Of a stretch of 44,726 bases of DNA, positions 41,001 through 44,726 are shown one piece after another (position 1 is the first letter of the stretch; each line of letters opens with the position of its first letter). The stretch is from Deltaproteobacteria bacterium UBA5205 (lineage in GTDB: Bacteria > Desulfobacterota > Syntrophorhabdia > Syntrophorhabdales > Syntrophorhabdaceae): the NCBI GenBank assembly GCA_002412715.1, contig DHVP01000033.1:1-44726 (forward strand), given 5' to 3'. Made by a program: the position numbers and the translations under genes. The notes beneath the pieces were generated by a model. The model saw only the letters and a list, made by a program, of their open reading frames with translations, ran no database searches and was not told the origin of the DNA.

Positions 41001-42239
41001 CTATTCCTGGTTGTCGGGGTAGAGCTGCATGATGTTGCGGATTACGTCGAGGATGGAGAAGAAGACGTCGAGCATTTCGGGGTCGAAGTGTTTGCCCCGT
41101 TCCTGGTCCATGGTTTCAAGGACGCGCTCTTCTTCCCAGGGCTCTTTGTAGGAGCGCCCCGAACTCAGCGCATCGAAGACGTCGGCTATGGCCACTATGC
41201 GGCCGAAAACGGGTATCTCCTCTTCTTTCTTGCCGATGGGGCGGCCGCTTAAGTCCTCGAAACCGGTGAGGGGCTCACCAGTTCTGTAATCGATATAGCC
41301 GGGGTAGCCCTTGCCGTCCCAGCGTTCGTGGTGGTTGAGGGTGACCAGGAATGCCGCCTTGTCGAAGTCGGATCGCTGATGCGAGAAGAGCCGGGCTCCG
41401 AGATAGGCGTGCTGTTTCATGACTTCGTATTCATAGCTGTCGAGACGGGCGGGCTTCTTGAGAATAAGATCGGTGATGGCCACCTTGCCGACATCGTGGA
41501 GCATGGCGGACATCTTGAGGATGTCCCTGTTTTGTTCGATCTCGGCCCTGGGAGTGCCTTTTGACAGAGCCCACGCCTCGTAGAGTTCAACGGAATAAGA
41601 TGAAACACGGTTTACATGGGCGCCCGTCTCCATAGGATCCCTGAGCTCGGCCATCTTGATCATGCGCAGGATAATGTCGCGCGTCATCGTTGCCCGCTCA
41701 ATGGCGATGGCGGCATTGTTGGCGAAGTGGACTACGAAGGGTTCGTCGTCGGCGTGAAAGGGAATGATATTTCCATCGGAGTCCGTGGCATTGATAAGCT
41801 GGAGCACCCCGACAACTTCCTCTGTGTGGGTTTTCAGGGGAAAGGAAAGGACGGATCGCGTCTTGTATCCCGAGAGCTTATCGTAGGACGGATCAAAGGA
41901 AAAGGGTACGCTGTCGGCGATGGTGTAAACGTCCTCGAGGTTGAGGACTTTTCCCGTGTTGGCGACATAGCCAGAGATGGATTGATTGCTGACGGGAATG
42001 GTAAAAGCGGAATAGATCAGTTTCTTGCCCGCGGGGAGCTGTCTCTGCAGCGTGTCGTTCTGGGTGTAACGGAAGAGAAGGGTGTCGCCATCCTTGATAT
42101 AGATGGATCCGGCATCGGCGTTCGTCAGGTGACGGGCTTTTGTGAGAATACGCTCCAAAAGGATATCGATGTCCCTGGTCTGGATGACTTCAAGGCCGAC
42201 ATTGAGAACTTCCTGGAATTTCTTCCTCTCGTCTATCAT
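41001..42239 (-). CDS. GAF domain / HD-GYP phosphodiesterase
   Basis: A 412-residue signalling protein. The N-terminal GAF domain (about 15-185) is a small-molecule sensor; the HD-GYP domain (about 190-400) has H248-D249 in M-L-H-D-V-G-K and the N-H-H-E-R-W-D-G-K-G-Y-P signature at 302-313. HD-GYP proteins hydrolyse cyclic di-GMP or related dinucleotides. There is a short insertion between G-Y-P-G and I-V-A-I-A-D-V-F-D-A-L. It lies 38 bases downstream of the phosphofructokinase gene and is probably co-transcribed. It has no clear link to the lipid cluster. Confidence 0.92.
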   Translation of the reverse strand: MIDERKKFQEVLNVGLEVIQTRDIDILLERILTKARHLTNADAGSIYIKDGDTLLFRYTQNDTLQRQLPAGKKLIYSAFTIPVSNQSISGYVANTGKVLNLEDVYTIADSVPFSFDPSYDKLSGYKTRSVLSFPLKTHTEEVVGVLQLINATDSDGNIIPFHADDEPFVVHFANNAAIAIERATMTRDIILRMIKMAELRDPMETGAHVNRVSSYSVELYEAWALSKGTPRAEIEQNRDILKMSAMLHDVGKVAITDLILKKPARLDSYEYEVMKQHAYLGARLFSHQRSDFDKAAFLVTLNHHERWDGKGYPGYIDYRTGEPLTGFEDLSGRPIGKKEEEIPVFGRIVAIADVFDALSSGRSYKEPWEEERVLETMDQERGKHFDPEMLDVFFSILDVIRNIMQLYPDNQE

Positions 42240-42277
42240 GCTGTCTGTGCGGGGTTGGGCATGCTCGAGAAGGGTGT

Positions 42278-43531
42278 TTAGCGGGGTGGTGTGCCGAGCA
42301 CATATTCAAAACGTGCCTTGAAATTCTCCGGCGACATATTTGCGGTCCTGGCGAGCTGTGCAAGATGGGAGCCTTCAAAGTCTTCTCTCTCAAGCCGTAT
42401 CATATATTTTCTGGCCACCTCGTAGGTTTCCGTGGTGGTGTCCACGGTCCTGATCTTTACCCTCCCGGTCTTGTAGTCGATCATTTCGACAAAAGGAACC
42501 GGTCTGAGGTTGCCTTCATAAGATACTATCATGGAGCCTGTGCCGCCTTTGAGCAGGAACCTGACAGCACCGTACCCGAGGTTGCGGGTGTACTCGACGT
42601 CGTAAGGTATGGGATTGGCTGCGCGGAGTTCGTAGCCGATGTTCTTGTCTACGATGCCCACCTCGAGGCCCATGTCGACGAGCGTCTTGTTCACGAAATC
42701 TTTAAGGACCCTGCCGAGCTGTATTTCGGAAAGCCGAAGCTCGCCCTTTTCGTTGCGCTCAACTTCTTCGAGACTGGAGAGTTCCTCAAGATCGAATTTT
42801 TCCGAGATTCCTTCGGCAAGGATGGCCACGCCGTAATCCCTGCCCATGCGCTGCCTTTTAAGGATGGCACCCGTGAGGGTGTCGGCGACTTTTTTGAAAG
42901 AGAGCTTCTCTTCGGTGAATTCTTCGGGTATGATGGACAGCGTGGCGCCGGCGGCCTTACCCATCCCGAGGGCCAGGTGCCCGGCATGCCTTCCCATGGT
43001 TGTGATGAAATACCAGCGGCCCATGGTGCGGGCGTCCTCGATAATGTTGTTGACGATGTAAACCCCGACGTGGCGGGCGGTTTGAAAACCAAATGTGGCG
43101 AAACCGCCGGGAAGGGGTATGTCGTTGTCGATGGTCTTGGGGGTATGCACGACGCTTACTGAGCCGCGGGCCTCCCGCTCGATCCAGTTTGCCATGTAAA
43201 GGGTGCCGTCGCCGCCTATGGTTATGAGGTACTTGATGCCGGCCCCTTTCAGGGTCGACATGAGCGTCTTGAACTTTGCCTTGGCGTTTTCCGGTTTGTC
43301 CCGCGACGTTCGAAGAATGGAGCCTCCCGAGGCATGTATCCTCGAGACATCATCGATCGTCAGCGGAACGAATATGTCGTTTTTCCCCTCGAAGAGAGCC
43401 TTGAAGCCGCCCTTGATGCCAAGGACCTTTTTCCCCGAATTGATCGCTTCAATCGTTGCGGCACTAATGACTCCATTGATGCCTGGTGCGGGACCGCCGC
43501 CGACAATGATTCCTATGGTTTCTGTTGCCAT
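42278..43531 (-). CDS. 6-phosphofructokinase (ATP- or diphosphate-dependent)
   Basis: A 417-residue phosphofructokinase. Motifs: G-G-G-P-A-P-G-I-N (11-19), G-G-D-G-T (106-110), P-K-T-I-D-N-D-I-P (131-139), and M-G-R-H-A-G-H-L-A. The Gly after G-G-D is the ATP-type residue, while the Lys in P-K-T-I-D-N-D is common in diphosphate-dependent and long group members, so donor use cannot be decided. It phosphorylates fructose 6-phosphate (reversibly if PPi-linked). It is divergent from nfo across 72 bp. Confidence 0.9.
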   Translation of the reverse strand: MATETIGIIVGGGPAPGINGVISAATIEAINSGKKVLGIKGGFKALFEGKNDIFVPLTIDDVSRIHASGGSILRTSRDKPENAKAKFKTLMSTLKGAGIKYLITIGGDGTLYMANWIEREARGSVSVVHTPKTIDNDIPLPGGFATFGFQTARHVGVYIVNNIIEDARTMGRWYFITTMGRHAGHLALGMGKAAGATLSIIPEEFTEEKLSFKKVADTLTGAILKRQRMGRDYGVAILAEGISEKFDLEELSSLEEVERNEKGELRLSEIQLGRVLKDFVNKTLVDMGLEVGIVDKNIGYELRAANPIPYDVEYTRNLGYGAVRFLLKGGTGSMIVSYEGNLRPVPFVEMIDYKTGRVKIRTVDTTTETYEVARKYMIRLEREDFEGSHLAQLARTANMSPENFKARFEYVLGTPPR

Positions 43532-43603
43532 GCTCTACATTTAGCATCTTTCTGTCTTTATTTGCAAGGGTTTTTGTAATATCTTGTATATTCCGGGGCG
43601 GCG

Positions 43604-44437
43604 ATGAAAATTGGCTTCCATGTTTCCATATCAAGGGGATTTGACGACACCCTCGAACGGGCCAGGAAACTCACGTGCCAGGTGGTGCAGATCTTTGTCA
43701 AGAACCCACGCTCGTGGTCGCAAAGGGAGCTTTCGGACGCCGACCTGGCAGCCTTTGGCCGACTGTCGGCGGAGCTGCCTGTTTTTGCGCATCTCTCCTA
43801 CCTTCCCAACCTGGCGAAGATCGATGAAGACGAGCGAAATTTGAAGGGATTGCTCCACGAAGCTTCGTTGTGCGCCAGGCTGGGCATCCCGGGACTCGTC
43901 GTCCATCCCGGATCGCGTCCGGACAAAACGAAGGGTATGGAGATGATCGCGCGGGCCATCAACATCGTTCACGATGAATACGATGTTGCAATCCTCGTCG
44001 AGAATACCGCCGGCCAGGGAAATGTGCTCGGAAAGAACATTGAGGAACTGGCGCGCATCTACGAGGGCACCTCCCGCAAGGACAAAACCCTGTTCTGCAT
44101 CGACACGGCGCACCTTTTCGAATCGGGACCGAATATAAAGGAAAGGCCAGTCTGGCAGGGGTTTGTGAGCGACTTCGAAAAGACTCTGGGGCGTCAGAAG
44201 ATCGGTTTCTTTCATCTTAACGATTCAAAGGCGGCGGCCGGCACACATGTGGACCGCCACTGGCACATAGGCCGTGGTGAAATCGGCCTGAAATTTTTCA
44301 GGATGCTCATGAAAGACAAAAGATTTGCCCATCTGGCCGGCGTGATGGAAACGCCGAAGATGGGCAATATGGACGAAATGAATATGGAAGCTATGCGCTC
44401 GCTACTTCCTCCGCTGGTGCCGCGTTCTTCTTCTTAA
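43604..44437 (+). CDS. nfo: Endonuclease IV (AP endonuclease)
   Basis: A 277-residue TIM-barrel DNA repair enzyme that cleaves 5' of abasic sites. It starts M-K-I-G-F-H-V-S; metal-ligand motifs include V-V-H-P-G (His), V-E-N-T-A-G-Q-G, C-I-D-T-A-H-L-F, and F-H-L-N-D-S-K followed by H-V-D-R-H-W-H-I-G-R-G-E-I-G. Length is normal. The start follows GGGGCGGCG. Its last 36 bases overlap, on the opposite strand, the coding end of a tiny ribosomal-type gene. Confidence 0.95.
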   Translation: MKIGFHVSISRGFDDTLERARKLTCQVVQIFVKNPRSWSQRELSDADLAAFGRLSAELPVFAHLSYLPNLAKIDEDERNLKGLLHEASLCARLGIPGLVVHPGSRPDKTKGMEMIARAINIVHDEYDVAILVENTAGQGNVLGKNIEELARIYEGTSRKDKTLFCIDTAHLFESGPNIKERPVWQGFVSDFEKTLGRQKIGFFHLNDSKAAAGTHVDRHWHIGRGEIGLKFFRMLMKDKRFAHLAGVMETPKMGNMDEMNMEAMRSLLPPLVPRSSS

Positions 44438-44494
44438 TTTTTTATATTTATGTTTCCGGATCTTCTTTTTCCTCCACTTCATTACACTGCCCAT
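44402..44494 (-). CDS. AURKAIP1/COX24-domain small ribosomal-type protein
   Basis: A 30-residue, extremely basic protein. It reads M-G-S-V-M-K-W-R-K-K-K-I-R-K-H-K-Y and ends with R-T-R-H-Q-R-R-K, the pattern of the COX24/mS38-like proteins found on the small ribosomal subunit of several phyla. An AGAGGTGG ribosome site (44500-44507 on the minus strand) stands five to six bases before the ATG. Possible promoters are TTGTTA-18-CATAAT or a TTGACA box around 44532-44537. The 3' end is antisense to the nfo end. Its length and end motif make the assignment fairly safe. Confidence 0.85.
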   Translation of the reverse strand: MGSVMKWRKKKIRKHKYKKLRRRTRHQRRK

Positions 44495-44643
44495 TGCTCC
44501 ACCTCTTTGATATGCGAAAGTTAAAGTATTATGTCAAGAGTTCGTAAACGCTAACAACATAACCCTACTCCGGCTTTTTTTCAAGCAGATAATGTAAGGA
44601 AGCCGTTTTTTGCCGGTGTGGCGAAGCTTTCCCCGATTGTGTT

Positions 44644-44672
44644 GAAATAAGCCGGCAAAACCGCTATAATAA
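44644..44672 (+). promoter_or_regulatory. Sigma-70 promoter of tRNA-Arg
   Basis: TTGAAA (44644-44649), 17-bp spacer, TATAAT (44667-44672). The tRNA begins 11 bases after the -10 box, so transcription should start just before it. It is close to consensus and the clearest promoter in the window. Confidence 0.85.
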
Positions 44673-44682
44673 CTGACCACGC

Positions 44683-44726
44683 GCCTGTAGCTCAACTGGA
44701 CAGAGCAACGGACTTCTAATCCGTAG
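44683..44726 (+). tRNA. tRNA-Arg (anticodon TCT), 3'-truncated by the window edge
   Basis: The sequence starts with a GCGCCTG acceptor strand, T8-A9, a D-arm G-C-T-C ... G-A-G-C, and an anticodon arm C-G-G-A-C closing on the loop T-T-C-T-A-A with anticodon TCT. The variable loop, T-arm and 3' acceptor strand lie beyond position 44726. Anticodon TCT reads AGA/AGG codons, which are frequent in most genes of this window. Confidence 0.88.

Overview
The window reads as a Gram-negative, anaerobe-type, GC-rich chromosome, most likely from the Deltaproteobacteria in the broad sense (Desulfobacterota; a Syntrophorhabdus-like relative is my guess). Supporting signs are a siroheme decarboxylase subunit next to hemL, an Mla lipid-transport operon, many B12-type radical SAM enzymes, a LolA/MMPL pair, and a tiny COX24-like ribosomal protein. 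No taxonomic marker was searched.

Left part (1-3942): the end of a SpoIIE-type phosphatase, an anti-sigma ATPase, a YjbQ-type protein, gpsA (minus strand), a siroheme decarboxylase subunit (ahbB) and hemL. These genes favour CGN arginine codons. From the 3' half of hemL onward AGG/AGA arginines become common, so a junction (natural or assembly) may lie inside hemL. From 3959 an overlapping alr-mlaE-mlaF-mlaD operon follows, then a secreted repeat protein of unknown function.

Central part (about 9.0-41.0 kb): a large type II fatty-acid/polyketide-like gene cluster. It holds three acyl carrier proteins, four active-site-complete FabF-type ketosynthases, two KS-like proteins with Glu in place of the nucleophilic Cys (chain-length-factor-like), a KAS III-like enzyme, FabG, two hotdog dehydratase-like proteins, a hotdog thioesterase, two CrtI-like FAD oxidoreductases, four B12-binding-type radical SAM proteins, and a SAM methyltransferase. 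Acyl-transfer and lipid-attachment functions are a BtrH-type acyltransferase, a PlsC-type acyltransferase and a GT2-DUF2062-LpxL-type fusion. Export candidates are an ABC-2 transporter, a LolA-like protein and an MMPL pump, and a NodB-type deacetylase is also present. The overall plan resembles aryl-polyene/flexirubin and anammox ladderane-type loci, but the combination of two KS/CLF-like pairs, four cobalamin-type radical SAM enzymes and two desaturases suggests a different, membrane-anchored or exported polyunsaturated or ring-containing lipid. The long plus-strand operon (16069-38168), with many 4-25 nt gene overlaps, ends at a strong terminator at 38242-38273.

Right part (41001-44726): housekeeping-type genes: a GAF/HD-GYP phosphodiesterase and a phosphofructokinase (both minus), endonuclease IV, a 30-residue COX24-like ribosomal protein antisense to the nfo 3' end, a consensus promoter and the 5' part of tRNA-Arg(TCT), cut by the window edge.
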